From Acanthaster planci (Eukaryota > Echinodermata > Asteroidea > Valvatida > Acanthasteridae), in the NCBI RefSeq assembly GCF_001949145.1, contig NW_019091607.1, positions 236,220 to 300,219 of the forward strand: a stretch of 64,000 bases of DNA, read 5' to 3'. How positions within the stretch are numbered: the first letter of the stretch is position 1; each line of letters begins with the position of its first letter. Under the pieces are notes generated by a model. That model had not been told where the DNA came from, did not search any database, and worked only from the letters and a program-made list of their open reading frames with translations. Position numbers and translations under genes: made by a program. Of this stretch, positions 1 to 12,795 are shown piece by piece.

Positions 1-1208
1 ACATTCTGTAATTTCCAAGAGTGACAAAATAAGGCGAAATTACCTGCCAAACAAATAGAAATAGTTTGAAATCAATTTCATTGAAATTTCCATATCGAAT
101 TACACAGGTCAGGCGTAACAGGACACAAAATGCCACACTATTAGATCCTCAATTTACAAAATGACAGCTGAGAATTCAGCTTTCCAGGCAATACGTTTTA
201 TACGTGTTCCCGGGACAGGAGTGTTCGCATCTCTTCGTGAAAACGCAAATTGGGATGTTTGTCCCTGGCATCATCAGTGTAATTGAGAATTTGTGATGTT
301 TTGCTGACGAAAGCATGTCAAAAAGCAAATTAAGAAATAAGGAGAAATCGAAAAAAATGTCATATTTGACGCGCCCGTCCCTTCGTGAAAACGGCGACGA
401 ACTGGAGCATACACTCACTCTAAGGCGTGAAACTTTCGAAAGTCGTGACTAACTGCACTTACATGTCATACTATGTTCCTGTTTTTAGAACATAATTGAA
501 GCAGAAAAGGAAGGAGTTCCAAATAATGGGTTCTAAATCGCACCGCCCAAGTGAAACAATAACGCCCGATCGACTGACAAAGAACACCTGCTTTGTGGCT
601 TTGTACAGTGCATTGTGGGGGTGTGATGCTACAGAATATTCTATGAACACCGGGAGTGATATGTCATCACAAGGATGCCAGGGTCTGCTTGCTAACTGCT
701 TTCAACATTGTCGGATAAAAATCAATAGAAAATCCACATTAAAGCTCCCTATCTAGATATGAAGGCATCTGCGTCTCACAATATAGGGCCTGAAGATGCT
801 TATTAACTTAAGGCGATGCTTTATACTTGGCCATTTGATGACACAGTCAATGCTGATAGCATTGGGCGTTTATTTTACACTGCTGCTTTGTAGTGTAATG
901 ACCATCCATGCGCGTGGTGGGTGTGTTTTATAGTTCAGGCAAATTACACACTTTAAGAGCTGGCACGAAGTACAAATGCTTTCAACAACGCACCCATACA
1001 TGCATGGGTTTAATATTGAAAATCGAGTTGCCGCTTCTTTATAACTTAAAAACACACAGAAGAACCAGCCCGAGGATTTCGATTGAAAAAGGTTAAAGAG
1101 CCGAAGCACAGATTGAGAGTGAAGAAGATTGTAATGTATTGCAGGAAACGGCAATTTTAAAGACAGCATTGCCTCAATTTGGTATGTCAAACTTGGTATA
1201 TTCCTAAC
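1..1208 (-). other. Downstream intron of the guanylate cyclase gene
   Basis: This lies 3' of the last visible exon on the minus strand and starts with the donor GTTAGG. I looked on the minus strand for the next expected segment of a guanylate cyclase beta subunit (end of the PAS-like region and start of the coiled-coil linker) and did not find it. The rest of the gene, including the cyclase catalytic domain, should lie beyond the left edge. I see no other gene here. Confidence 0.6.
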
Positions 1209-1638
1209 CTCGTAGTTGTAACATGGGCTGGTCTCTACCCCACTCGGGCGTCATGGAATCCCGCCTCGTCTGCAGCACAAACTGCATGTTCTCGAACTTT
1301 TGTATGCTCCGGATGCTCCAATCTATCTGGGGGTGGATCAGATCGAAGAACGCGCAGACCGGGTTGCCCTCCAGGCTACGAAGCCGGGGCATGATCCGCT
1401 GGATGTGCACGCCGGCCTGCATGATCATGAGCTCCCCGTCGAAGACCAGGTGGTAGGGGAAATACTCGCAAAAGACCTGCTGCGTCATCCAGAGCTTCTC
1501 CGGGTAGGTGGGGTTGAAGCTGCCGTACAGGTTGCCCAGGGAGATGAGGGACTGGATCTTCTTAGGGGAGTAGTGGTTCAGGGGCTTGGTGCCCGCCTCC
1601 TTGTGCTCTTCAATGTTGCGGAACACTGCTTGAACATC
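1209..1638 (-). CDS. Soluble guanylate cyclase beta-type subunit, H-NOBA (PAS-like) exon
   Basis: This 430 bp exon encodes 143 codons plus one base. It opens after the acceptor CATCCGCAG with DVQAVFRNIEEH and closes before the donor GTTAGG. It covers the short linker after H-NOB and then the H-NOBA/PAS-like domain that mediates subunit pairing. Recognisable blocks are FCEYFPYHLVFDGEL, MQAGVHIQR, the FFDLIHPQ block, a QFVLQTRR stretch, and the terminal QPMLQLRG. These blocks match the beta-2 (GUCY1B2-like) class better than beta-1, judged by eye from remembered family patterns. Entry phase is 0, matching the preceding exon, and exit phase is 1. The exon is intact with no stop or frameshift. 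A 146-codon open frame on the opposite strand is its shadow. Confidence 0.9.
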
Positions 1639-3088
1639 CTGCGGATGCAAACAACAATGTTCAAGACTTACAGCGGTATTCTAATGCATTCAGCGGTCAC
1701 GTGGACGGGGCAAAACATAAGAAAGATCATTAGGGCCTAGTACGACAAGGAAGTAAGTATAAAAGATGCAACATGACTGAGTGTAAAGTTAAAAGATTTA
1801 CCGTTTCATCCTTCAGACGAGGAAGCATGGAAGGAAGAATGGAACAGGAGATGTAAAAACAAGCCTGATTTTCAGATTCTTTATTTAAACATGGAAATAA
1901 ACTGTGTGGTACCATTTGTTCTTGAAGGGAAGAAGAAGGTCGACTGCATTAGGAAGCAGAAGGTCTCATGTTTTGTTTCTCAACTTGAGTATCTTTGCAC
2001 AGCCACTTGTTCTCGTGTATATTTGTCAAAGTGCAAAGTGAATTTGTACTAAAAAGAACCAATCCACCTAATTAACATGGTGCAGGAGCCCAGATGGCGC
2101 GTTCATCCAGTGTTAATGGTGTTAGTAGAAAATGGGGGGCAAACGGGATATTTGTCTACGGGCTTCCAGGGTTCCAGCTACGTCTATTGTCAGCACGCTC
2201 CCCTGTATATGCAGACGGTGAGGATCCAGACCTAGCTACATGTAGTCGGAAGATTCAGACAAAGCCTATAGGCCTACTAATGGAATGGAAGCCTCAAAAT
2301 TAGGCAAAAAATTATGAGCATCGGCTTAAGTGGTCTGGAAAAGAAAGCACCTTCCCAAATCGCGAGGAGACGGCGAGAAGGAGCGAACACTCACCCACGG
2401 ATAAGGCTGCCACTCCTCAAACTCATCACCCACGGGAGAGCAAGCCTGTTCGCTCACCCACTGTTCTACCGTGGTTGGAGGAAGGGGTTAGGAGCAGGTG
2501 ACGTAGGCAGCGGGTCAAGAGGGGAGAAAGAGGAAGGCTAACAGTTAAGGGGAAGGTAACAGGCTACAAGCAAAAGAAACCACACGCCGAAGAAAAGGAA
2601 AGCACTCAAGTCATAAATCAAGCTCTAATCACTCTAGTGCATCTGGAAACTGTTAAAAAGTTGAAATTAGTACAGGAACGAGAACATGGGGAGGCAAAGG
2701 AAGTATTCCTAGAGCACACACGCGGAGCTGCAATGGTTGGTTAATTGACTGCAGTTAGCTACCAAACTAAAAATCGCTGGCCAGGAACTACGTCAGCTAA
2801 AACCGAGAGGAAGGCAAGGGACGGCAACGACCAATTCTTTACTGGAGACTCGATATTAGTTAATGGGGAATTTTTCTCACACAAAGTACTTCCGTCAGAT
2901 TTATCGACAAAGGAAGAATAGTTATTTTAATCAATTTCTGGCATTTGGAATTTGCTATTTTTGTCTAACTCTGGCATGGACACTACTACAGTAAAACAGG
3001 AAGATCTAGAACTGAAAGACATAGGGTAAACGAAACTTGTGAAAAGACGTGGATTGAGTGTCGAAAGACTAAGTGTGCTAGGACATAC
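1639..3088 (-). other. Intron 3 of the guanylate cyclase gene
   Basis: A 1.45 kb intron with donor GTATGT at the right and an acceptor ending CCGCAG at the left. The stretch at about 2360-2560 is more GC-rich and contains a repeated TCACCCACGG motif and GAGCGAAC/GTTCGCTC inverted copies. I recognise no gene or transposon in it. One TAGGCCTA palindrome lies at 2269-2276. Confidence 0.8.
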
Positions 3089-3294
3089 CTCCTTGTTGAG
3101 TTGCTGCTCGCTGTGCTTCCGTGACTGCGCCACAAACTTGGGCGGTCCCTCGTCGATTTTGCGGATACGTCTTTGGTAGATGGCGAAGGTCACGTGCTCC
3201 TTCTTGCCGTTGCGCTCCTCCTCGTGAGTCTCGTCTATCACCTCCATCTTGAGCTCGCTGTCAAAGAATTCCTTGGCGACTGCGCGGACAATGC
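3089..3294 (-). CDS. Soluble guanylate cyclase beta-type subunit, H-NOB C-terminal exon
   Basis: A 206 bp exon. It completes a glycine codon split across the intron and then reads IVRAVAKEFFDSELKMEVID, followed by an acidic and basic stretch ending GKKEHVTFAIY. This is the C-terminal end of the haem NO-binding fold: the last helix and strands after the haem-propionate motif. The exon then continues into a charged linker rich in K, R, E and Q ending QQLNKE. The acceptor is TGCCAG and the donor is GAG|GTATGT. Entry phase 1 matches the upstream exon at 12535-12795, and exit phase 0 matches the downstream exon at 1209-1638. It is intact. The linker is where beta subunits diverge most, so it gives little subtype information. 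Confidence 0.9.
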
Positions 3295-5854
3295 CTGGCA
3301 ACGTTTATGCACCAAAACTGACTGTTATTTCCTGACACGGCCTATTCTTCTGTTTTTAACCTAGGCATTTAAACAAGGTTTAAAAAAGTGTTCCTAAGGC
3401 GTCTTCGTTATCGAATTACCTCTGAGATCTGGGTTGAGGGAAAAAAATGACACTGACACTCAGAAAACGCGCACGGGTCGCGCAGACAAGATTTATCGGG
3501 TGTCTAAAATTACAGAATGTAACTCGTCGTCATTCTAGAAAAACAGGGAGACATTTTTGAGGAGCTAGATCTATCTTATCAGCTTGAAAACAGTCTTTTA
3601 ATATTTAAGTATAAAAAGTGTCTGTTTCCGTGTTGCTACGAAACAGTGATGATGAAATTGGATATCTCAAGTGAAGAAACACCTTGTTCAAATTCTCATC
3701 AGATATTCGATGTAACTTAATTAAAAGAGGAAAATGCTGACCGTATGACAATGCTCCTAAATACTTTATATTATACAAACAAAAATGAAGTCATTTAAAT
3801 GTGATAGTTAAAACAAGCCCTCATTCCGCAGACACTGAGACTAAATACTTGCGCAATAATGAATGAAAATAATACCACAAACATATCATGAAATCCTGCA
3901 TTGATTGACTTGAATTCGCACAATTTGAGAAATGCCCTCGTACATGTTTGCATTTCTGTTGGCCGATTGACGTAGGCAATTTAAATCCTCGAGATTTCTC
4001 CTCAAAATATGCCGAATGCAAAAGCTGGATATGGCCGTATTTATTCTTTTCATTTTCTTTTCTCGTTTCCAGTAGAAATGTGAATGACCGCTTCTATGTA
4101 AAGGGAAAAAGATGGTGCAGGAATTATTAAAAGATGCGATGCTACTGTATTTTCCCATCGATTTCTCCTCCCTAATGTGTCTGCTTCAAATACCACACTT
4201 AAGGTAGGTCTGTTATGTGAATCACGGAACAGAAATCGATCTCATCAGAATGCCCGCAAGGTGTCGGATGTTGGATTCGAATCATTTTATTAAATCACGC
4301 GGTTTCATGTTTCGTCCCAAAAATATGGGGGAGAGAGGACATTGTTTCTTTTCACACATCGAAGAAGGGGTAAGGTTTCTTCCAAATTTCACCACGTCTC
4401 AATAAGTGTTAAAAGTGGTTAAATATGTTGGGCAAGATTATTTAAAGGACATCTGCAGGATTGTTTTATGCTTCATTCATCGGTTAGTTTGGGCAAAATG
4501 TGACCAACCTTGGGAAGAAGTTTCCAAAGAACGAAGCGGTCGATACTGTTACTAACATATGACAAAAGACACTGAGCGTCTACCGTGCATATGTTGCTCT
4601 TTTTATTGAGTCCAATTTATTTTAATGTAAAATAATTTATGTTAATAGTCTTTGTATTACTATTCAACATGTTGAGACAAACGTTTCTGCATCCTTGCCA
4701 GCAAACACTAAAACCCGATATTCATGCTAAATCCTAAAATATTTCGTTTTAGATTTTTTTTTTAATTCAAATTAACCAATTTGTGAAAAAAGGCAACAAA
4801 CATTAACGACATGAGTCAAGATTATTTGTTGTTCGACGTTGCTTCGCCCTAACCCCTGAGTGGTAACGCATTGTGCGTAATTTTTCACAGAGCATTTCAA
4901 GTGCATTCCTTCTAAATCAATGCCAAATTGTGTCAATGTAAATAAAATAAGGTGTTGTCTCCCGAGCTTAAGCTTTTTACTTAATCTATGCAACCAGGCA
5001 AGCGATATCGACCAATTTAATTGGACTCAAGTCATATGCTGTCGAGTTTGCGTTCAAGGGCTGTTTGCTTCCTTAATAATGATCGCGTACCAATGTATTT
5101 GTTGAGATGACCTCTTTGTTACTTTATCATAATTTATACTTAATTTACAGTGTTTTGACAATATGAATTCATTTTAATATATTGCTAGCTTTCACAATTG
5201 CACATGTATTGTTTCAGTGTAAATTTGATAACCGATAGACAAAAAATGATATATATTTAACAGTGCATGCATTTTAAATTTTTAATTAAATTTTTATAAA
5301 TTTGAATTTTTGGGGACAGCATGTCTCAAACGCAAACATATTTCTAAAAATCATCACTGGGTTAGGAAAGGGTAATCCGACAATATGTAAATTGCTTCGA
5401 CTTTTGCCTGCGGCCGGTGAGACTTAGCCTCTTATCCAGCTGTTTATTAGATTAACGGGCCCTCACTTGCAATTTACATTGTAATTAGACGTAAAATGCC
5501 CAGATAGTCTCATAATCTACAAGGCTAACGGATATAATTTGTTATCTGGAAATTCAATTTCACCTCTCCATTACTCACAGAGTTTTCTAGAAGAAAAAAT
5601 CATAAATAAATTAATAAACAAAATAAAAAAATAACAGTTCCCTCAGTTGCTAAAGCAAGAGGGCGTTCCCTTTTGAATTAGGTGCATGTTCCAGCGCCAT
5701 TTGAACACCGTTTCACATAAGAAATCACTGCAAAGTTCTACAGAATGAGGATAACAGAACTGAACAATTTTCTATTGTTCTGTGTCACGGTTAAAAGCTC
5801 TTTCACTTTACATCAACAAACAGGATCCTTCAAAGTGGAAAATGTTACAGAAGT

Positions 5855-6060
5855 CAGAGTAGTAATGACTCGAGTCAATGACTCGGCTCGACTCGAGTCC
5901 CTCATCAAAAAACCCGAGACGAGCGAAATTTATTAAGACTGGAGTCTCCAAAATAAAAGAAGACGTTTTTGTGAAAAAAATATTTGACTTACAGTGCCAG
6001 TTTATGTCATGTGTTGTTATTATTATTGAAGGTAAAATGTGGTCTGCCACATTTAGCCCT
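5855..6060 (+). repeat. Truncated relative of the hAT-like MITE at 32193
   Basis: It opens with CAGAGTAGTAATGACTCGAG, nearly the same as the left end of the element at 32193-32632, and continues with the same ACTCGAGTC-rich block. Further in, both copies share a similar TGACTTACA...TGTCATGT segment. The expected right inverted end was not found, so the copy appears truncated or strongly diverged. The right boundary is approximate. Confidence 0.6.
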
Positions 6061-7423
6061 CTGAAATAAGCATCGATTTGAACAAGTTTGGGAACTAGAA
6101 AAAAAATCCAAATCAGTGAACAACCAATGCAGTTATGTAACAATTTAGGATCGGAATTCAGTGATGTCATAAACTTGTAAAATAAACCGTCTGAACTTAC
6201 ATTGGGAAGGACAAAAATGAGTTGTGTTACGCAACGCAACATGAGATTCAATCAAATATTCAGTGTACGTAGAAAACACTATAGGCGTTAACTTAATGCC
6301 ATATCAATTTTTTAAACAATTATTTTGATAGAAAATGAATGCTACGTTTGAGTTGTGTTTTTTCTTGGGACACATAGTATTTTTGTTCGACTCAAAACAT
6401 GAAGTACTTCTTCACTGCTTCATTACCTTCCAACTTATCTGAAGAAAACTCTACTTTTTTTAAAACCTGCATATAATTACATTCTTATTTTCAGCAATGG
6501 GGTCGTTAAGAGATCGATCCTTTCGTAAATGAAAGTTACTTTGTGTGTAGCCTTTAGGGAGTCTTTTCATTTTTGGTTTTCTAAGATCCCAATTTTGCAC
6601 AGTGCACTCGCAGTCATATATTTAAATCCAGAGCTATATTCTCCTTTCGGGCAGAACAAGGTATACTTGCTCTCTCTAAACGACAAGCCATTGGCGTTTT
6701 CAGCGGGGGGGGTGTACTCGAGCCATGTTGTCAATTTAGTTATTCATTATTCTGCTTTTTAGAAATGACAGCCCAACAAGCATTTTACAATCGTTTCTTC
6801 CAGCTTTCTTATAGGGTAGGGGAGTAAGGATTCTTTTATGGATTAGAAATTTGGACAGCGGTTAAAAATTAAATTCCCATTTTGCCCCCCCCCCCCGACT
6901 CGAGACCTGGATACGCCATTGGGAATATGAATGCAATAGACGTCTTGGATGTATTTCTTTTGGAGATGACATGAAAAGTGCTCGTTTATATTCATTCATT
7001 AAGTTAGCGTGACACTTATAATAATCAGCTACTCTGGTGGTTTGATGAGTCCTCATTGATTGTTGATTTGGGTTGTAAAATACTTTCGACGTTATTCGGA
7101 TGATGGATGCCTTTCATTATTAGTCATTCTAAACAAATGACGATAAAAATAACGAAAACAACGTGCACAATAAATCTGCTGGTCTCAGCCGTTTTGTCTG
7201 CGTCCATTTATCGCACACATGCCTCAACGAAAATCAGTCAGCGATCTTACAGGTTTCTATAGGCCTACATGTATTTATTCACCCCACTCCTATTCGTCAG
7301 CGTTGATTCGCGGTTGAGCAAAAAGCTATCATGTAATTCATCAGGGAGAAATGCTCCAGTTTTTCTGCAATAGAGGTTTGAAGTTGGTGTTGACAGCTGT
7401 ATGATGTACAGAGATCTCAAAAC

Positions 7424-8260
7424 NNNNNNNNNNNNNNNNNNNNNNNNNNNNNNNNNNNNNNNNNNNNNNNNNNNNNNNNNNNNNNNNNNNNNNNNNNNNN
7501 NNNNNNNNNNNNNNNNNNNNNNNNNNNNNNNNNNNNNNNNNNNNNNNNNNNNNNNNNNNNNNNNNNNNNNNNNNNNNNNNNNNNNNNNNNNNNNNNNNNN
7601 NNNNNNNNNNNNNNNNNNNNNNNNNNNNNNNNNNNNNNNNNNNNNNNNNNNNNNNNNNNNNNNNNNNNNNNNNNNNNNNNNNNNNNNNNNNNNNNNNNNN
7701 NNNNNNNNNNNNNNNNNNNNNNNNNNNNNNNNNNNNNNNNNNNNNNNNNNNNNNNNNNNNNNNNNNNNNNNNNNNNNNNNNNNNNNNNNNNNNNNNNNNN
7801 NNNNNNNNNNNNNNNNNNNNNNNNNNNNNNNNNNNNNNNNNNNNNNNNNNNNNNNNNNNNNNNNNNNNNNNNNNNNNNNNNNNNNNNNNNNNNNNNNNNN
7901 NNNNNNNNNNNNNNNNNNNNNNNNNNNNNNNNNNNNNNNNNNNNNNNNNNNNNNNNNNNNNNNNNNNNNNNNNNNNNNNNNNNNNNNNNNNNNNNNNNNN
8001 NNNNNNNNNNNNNNNNNNNNNNNNNNNNNNNNNNNNNNNNNNNNNNNNNNNNNNNNNNNNNNNNNNNNNNNNNNNNNNNNNNNNNNNNNNNNNNNNNNNN
8101 NNNNNNNNNNNNNNNNNNNNNNNNNNNNNNNNNNNNNNNNNNNNNNNNNNNNNNNNNNNNNNNNNNNNNNNNNNNNNNNNNNNNNNNNNNNNNNNNNNNN
8201 NNNNNNNNNNNNNNNNNNNNNNNNNNNNNNNNNNNNNNNNNNNNNNNNNNNNNNNNNNNN
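7424..8260. other. Assembly gap (837 N)
   Basis: A run of undetermined bases inside intron 2 of the cyclase gene. The open frames that appear to cross it are artefacts of translating N. Flanking exons join in phase without it, so the host coding sequence does not require anything from this gap. Confidence 0.99.
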
Positions 8261-11200
8261 AACTCAATTAGTTCAACAATACTCATCTACATGCATTGAA
8301 ATAGTAGAGGGATCTGCTGTTTTTTTTTCTTCAGTGCAGAGACACATTCCCTTTTAAAAGATCTCCGCGTTATTTAATAACAGTCCCTCTTCCAGGAACA
8401 TGAAGCGACAGCCTACCTTTAAAAGTGGAGGCAACTTTCAACGTGGCGTGAACCTCCGGCCGTAGATTGCTGATGTCATCGAACATGCACGAACCGTCAC
8501 ATGTACGGCTCGCCAGATGCACTTACAGATTATCAGCCGGATCTGTCCGTAAGAGCCGATCGATTGAAACTCGGCGTGCCTTCATCAAGTGACTGCAGTG
8601 CTCAAAATGAAGCGCGACAACCCCTTTCACGCGCTGATGTTGTCTCAGGGTACATCCATAACCCCCTCCAAATAACCCAACGAGTAATGTCTCACGATTT
8701 GCTTGGACCAGATCACTCGATACCTTGGAATAAAAACGGCTTGATCTCGCGCAAAATTTGCCCAAGTTTTGCCAGGTGTTTCTAGACTCTCCTCGATGGC
8801 GAATTGACAACTGGTAACATCTACTCTTCATCCGACACCTCTCCTAAGCCACGTGCGTCACTCCGGAAGCTGGGACCTGTCAACGGCTCGTTGCGCTCAC
8901 TTCTGATCTGCCATTCGCAGGCCTAATTCGTCTCTTCTCATTGTCACTTCTAAACACACAGCGGTTGCTTTTTACGGATCAGGTTACTCGGCTCAACGCG
9001 TCTGCCAGTTTTTTTTCCGGCAGTGGAGATTTAGTGGAGCGCATTAACGCGCATATCCGAGCCCGTGACGGCGCTTGTAAAGCGGCAATAAAGGCGCGCG
9101 ATAATTCAATAAGGTGACACGTTTATTGAACTGAACAGTATTTCATCGGCGGCGGGCAGGCAGACTCAGCCCAGCTAAACGAATCAACACAGACTGTAAA
9201 GATCGACAGCCAAGAGAAATGAACCGCAATCTGGTTAAAGAACAAGCCGGCCAACTCGACTCGATTACAATTGTGGACGTGATTTACGACGGGAGTGATT
9301 GGAAGTGAAATGAAAGAGGAAATCATAACAATGTTATTCTGGGAGAACACCAATGCCCAGCCTCACTAGCAAAATGGATGTCAGTTCCACTTCAGGAACA
9401 GACTACAATCATATAAAATTGAAAATGGAAGCTACATCAGAATTTTATTTTGATTCAAAAGTAATCATTTAGCTTTTGCATTAGCACAGGGAATTAAAGA
9501 TTCGACATATTCTTGTCTGGCGTCTGAGGGAAAACGGTTTTCTCCGTTCTTTCCAAGTTTCCATTTTGACTATAAAAAGGTTAACATTTCCAGTGTGTTA
9601 CCATTAGCTACGGTATAGCCTTAAGATGGTGAAACGTCAAGTTTCGAACACGAAAGAGATCACTTGCAGCTTTGCGTTGATAAAGGCTTAAATGACATGT
9701 AAGACGTATCCGTCCCATTATAAACAAAAGATTTTACGCGCCATTATCTCTGTCTATGGGAGAAATTTATCATGGTTAGCACTTAAGAAAGGAAAAAGTG
9801 ATTATATTTCAAATGTGTCATCCGACCTTTAACGCAAACGAGTAGCGGCCCCTGGGTGCCATTTTTGACTCAAATCTTGCATAATGAATCAAAGGGAACC
9901 CTCAACATTTGCATACACTCACTGACCGTTGTCGTCTGGACGCCATGCACACTAGTTGATGCAAGTAAGTAGTCTTTCTGAGCAAACTAAACCAAAATAT
10001 CTGATCAAATGGCCCTATATGACTTATTTTGCGAGTTCTGATCTCAAGTAGTTTTCAAACATTGAAAGGAAGTCCCCACTTTGTATCACCACACTATGAA
10101 AACCTAAGATGTTTAACTCTTAATCCACTGATTGTTGTGGGTTGGCTATGATTTGGACTTAATTACTCAAAAAGATAGTGACGTCAGGCTTTGGTTTCAT
10201 ATGCGCTTTCCTCTGGGGACTTGATAGATCGCGCCCCATCTCACTACCACAGGAAAGCACACAAGGAAAGAATGCCTGGCGTCATTGTAAGCAGCCTATT
10301 ATTCCCTGTCGATTCGGGGAAACTCTTGATAAGACTGACACGATACATGAGCGTGTGCGAAGATTCATAACCCTGACCAGATAAGCCCAATCAGGCTGAT
10401 TTTCTTTGCAGAGTGCACCTGAGTCATAACCAAGTACCTGTGGGACTAACTTCTCTTGAAGCACCCTAGCTACACATGCAGCAATCAATCCTCATTCTCG
10501 ATGAAAAGCAGTCACATTTTCAGGAAATTGGAATACAAAACCAGTTTAGGGTTACAAGAATGAGATATTGATTCAGGGGGATCTTATTCGGAAATTGCGC
10601 GTGGTTTGCAAGGCCCTGGCATATCGATTAAAACACAGTGGAGACGGAAGAAAGACCACGAGAGAAAGAATTTTCCTTGGCCTAATACAAAGATCTTGAT
10701 TTGAAGTGTAATTTCCCGTAGAATTTGAATGGCTACGCCTGTTTGGCAAAGTTCGTATTCATGTGAAAACAAATGTAATATCAAATCCTCAATGACGAAG
10801 GGAAAATGTGTAGTGGAAATGTTTGCATCTGGCGCAAGCTGCAGTGTTTCTTTATCAGGGACCTCATTATGAAACTCCATTGCTGACTGGATTACACTGA
10901 CTTCCTATAGCTATAAACTCGTCATCATTTTCACGCAGAGACAACGTTGCCCCAATTCTTTTTTTTTTTTCAAATTTATGGGTGTTTTTTGCAAAATAAA
11001 ATTGGCTATGTGATGCCTATGGGCAACAACTTGGTGTAATAATTGTTAACAAAATCTACTGAAAAAAACCAATCACGAGGATCTCCATGGGGCAAGGTTC
11101 AACCGAACGCTTTTTTCATTTTCACAATAAGCCAAAGTTGTATAGTATAAGCAATAATGGGCAAAACTCGTTTTACCGTTTTCGCCAAGAGACACAAGTG

Positions 11201-11515
11201 TGTTTCCAAAAAAACAATTTTAACTGATTTCTATGAATACTATCTTGTAGTTTTGTGTTATTTTAGATCGTTCATGATATAGCATTGGATATTATGCTAA
11301 ATATTGCGGAAATAAGTATTTGAAAAACAGACCAACTTCATTAATGCGATTTCCTCGAAACCTAATTTTTACTCTCCGGCAAGACTTTTCTCTTTTTGTG
11401 AAAACAGTGACGAACTGTTGTAACTTAAAATTGTGTGTTTTGTTTGTCATATTTTAAAGGTATCGTACCAAAATTATCTCTCTCAGCTACTACCCATAAC
11501 TGGTTTCGTAATACA

Positions 11516-11911
11516 CAGTGGCGCAAATTTGTGCTGGAAATTTGGGGGATGGGGATTTGTGGGGGGATGACCTGCCCTGCCATGAAAATTTGAAATGGGG
11601 AGGGGGGTTGACGTCATATGACACTATATATGGGGCGATGTTCGTGATACAGATGTAGGCCTACATCTGTAATATATATTTCATTCACGCGGAATCCTAC
11701 ACCAGAATGGCATATTTATGGATTTTTAATTTTCCTCCGATATGAGTGATCTGGAATACATTTCGGTCGTTGAGAAGTCCCAAAACGGTTTACAATCCGC
11801 TTTAATTTTCACTCATCACAAAAGAGTGGTGGGGGTGATTCAATAGTCCATCCCCCACGTAATCAAGAGTGTGGGGGTATATATCCCTTCCCCTGAAAAA
11901 TACGCCCATTG
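11516..11911 (+). repeat. G-rich dispersed repeat, MITE-like copy
   Basis: It begins CAGTGGCGCAAATTTGTGC and ends with the inverted equivalent TACGCCCATTG, giving imperfect inverted ends. Just inside the left end is a run of GGGGAT-type motifs. A second copy in the same orientation lies at about 54850-55178, sharing the G-rich start, a CTGTAA/GGCATAT/GGATTTTT-like middle and the closing CATCCCC...GTGTGGGGG block. A partial inverted copy lies at about 14580-14662. I could not identify a target-site duplication, so the transposon class is unproven. The interior contains a 24-bp perfect palindrome at 11648-11671. Confidence 0.6.
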
Positions 11912-12534
11912 TAGTATATTTACGTCAGTAAATTTGCAAAACCGCTTAAGGCCGGCTCACACTTGCGAAAGCGGAGCGAACTTGACGTCACGAAATATTT
12001 GCAGCCAAATTCACCGAGGTTGAATTGTGTCCAACTTCTGAGAATCCGAAGCGCAAATATTTCATTTGACATCAAAATATTGCTCTGGCATTTCCTTTCC
12101 AACCATATTGGAGCCCGCAAAATTTACTCTGGTCACCGATCTGTTACGTTTATGACACTCGTCTTTGGAATATGCTACCAGTGGCAATACCATCCGTTGA
12201 TACTTCTAAAGTTAAAACTTATTCTCATTAAAACTCACATTTTGTAAGCAGCATTTTAAGTAATTGACAATAAACTGGGGATCTTTAAAGTCAATGTATC
12301 ATTGGAAAGCTGAGACTTTGTTGTTTAAGACAATCTTGCAGATAATACCAAGCTCTTCTGCTGGTAAACATGTAGTTTTGGACAAAGAAACTCTTTAAAG
12401 TAGAGTGACCTTTTTGTCAAACACTTTGTACAGGAGAAACTACCAAAGTCACTTCCTCAAGAAGTTACAGCAGTCCACGTCACAACCTAAGAAAATTTCA
12501 TATTGATGGACACAAAAACATTGGAGCAACTCAC

Positions 12535-12795
12535 CGACGACGATCGGGTGCAGCCCCTTCCGGTGGGAGTAGTAGTGCAGGATGAGCGCATTGTCGTGCC
12601 GCCGCTCACACCTGAAGGACGGAGCCTCCATCTGCTCGTAGGAGAAGCTGAGGTAAGAGTGCAGGGAGTCCAGGTTCTCCAGGAAGCTCTTGAGATTGCC
12701 GCCGAGGGCCCGCAGCATCTCGTCGTAGCCGGACTTCTGGCAGAAGCTGAAGAAGAACTCCCCGAAGAGCTCCAGAATAACAGGCACCTTGAGGC
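12535..12795 (-). CDS. Soluble guanylate cyclase beta-type subunit, H-NOB haem-ligand exon
   Basis: A 261 bp exon encoding the core of the H-NOB haem-sensing domain. The order is ILELFGEFFFSFCQKSGYD, then the LGGNLKSFLENLDSLHSYL helix, then EAPSFRCE, then ILHYYSHRKGLHPIVV. The histidine in LDSLH aligns with the proximal haem ligand (His105 in vertebrate beta-1), and YYSHR supplies the Y-x-S-x-R motif that holds the haem propionates. Known biology of the family says this domain binds haem and senses NO or, in atypical members, other gases. The acceptor is TTGTTCCAG and the donor is G|GTGAGT. Entry and exit phases (1 and 1) match both neighbours. No stop or frameshift is present. The GC- and CpG-rich base use contrasts with the AT-rich introns. 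Confidence 0.95.

Larger units (their letters stand above)
3295..12534 (-). other. Intron 2 of the guanylate cyclase gene
   Basis: A 9.2 kb intron with donor GTGAGT at the right and acceptor TGCCAG at the left. It holds a truncated hAT-like MITE relative (5855-6060), an assembly gap (7424-8260), a G-rich dispersed repeat (11516-11911) and TAGGCCTA palindromes at 7260-7267 and 11656-11663. Apart from these, 3300-5850, 6070-7420, 8270-11500 and 11920-12530 show only AT-rich sequence with short open frames that match nothing I recognise. The 8400-9120 part is somewhat more GC-rich but has no interpretable reading frame. Confidence 0.75.

Noticed and set aside
1300-1740. 146-codon plus-strand frame
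   Set aside because: It is the antisense shadow of the H-NOBA exon at 1209-1638.
7341-8357. Three roughly 300-codon frames across 7424-8260
   Set aside because: They consist almost entirely of translated N bases.
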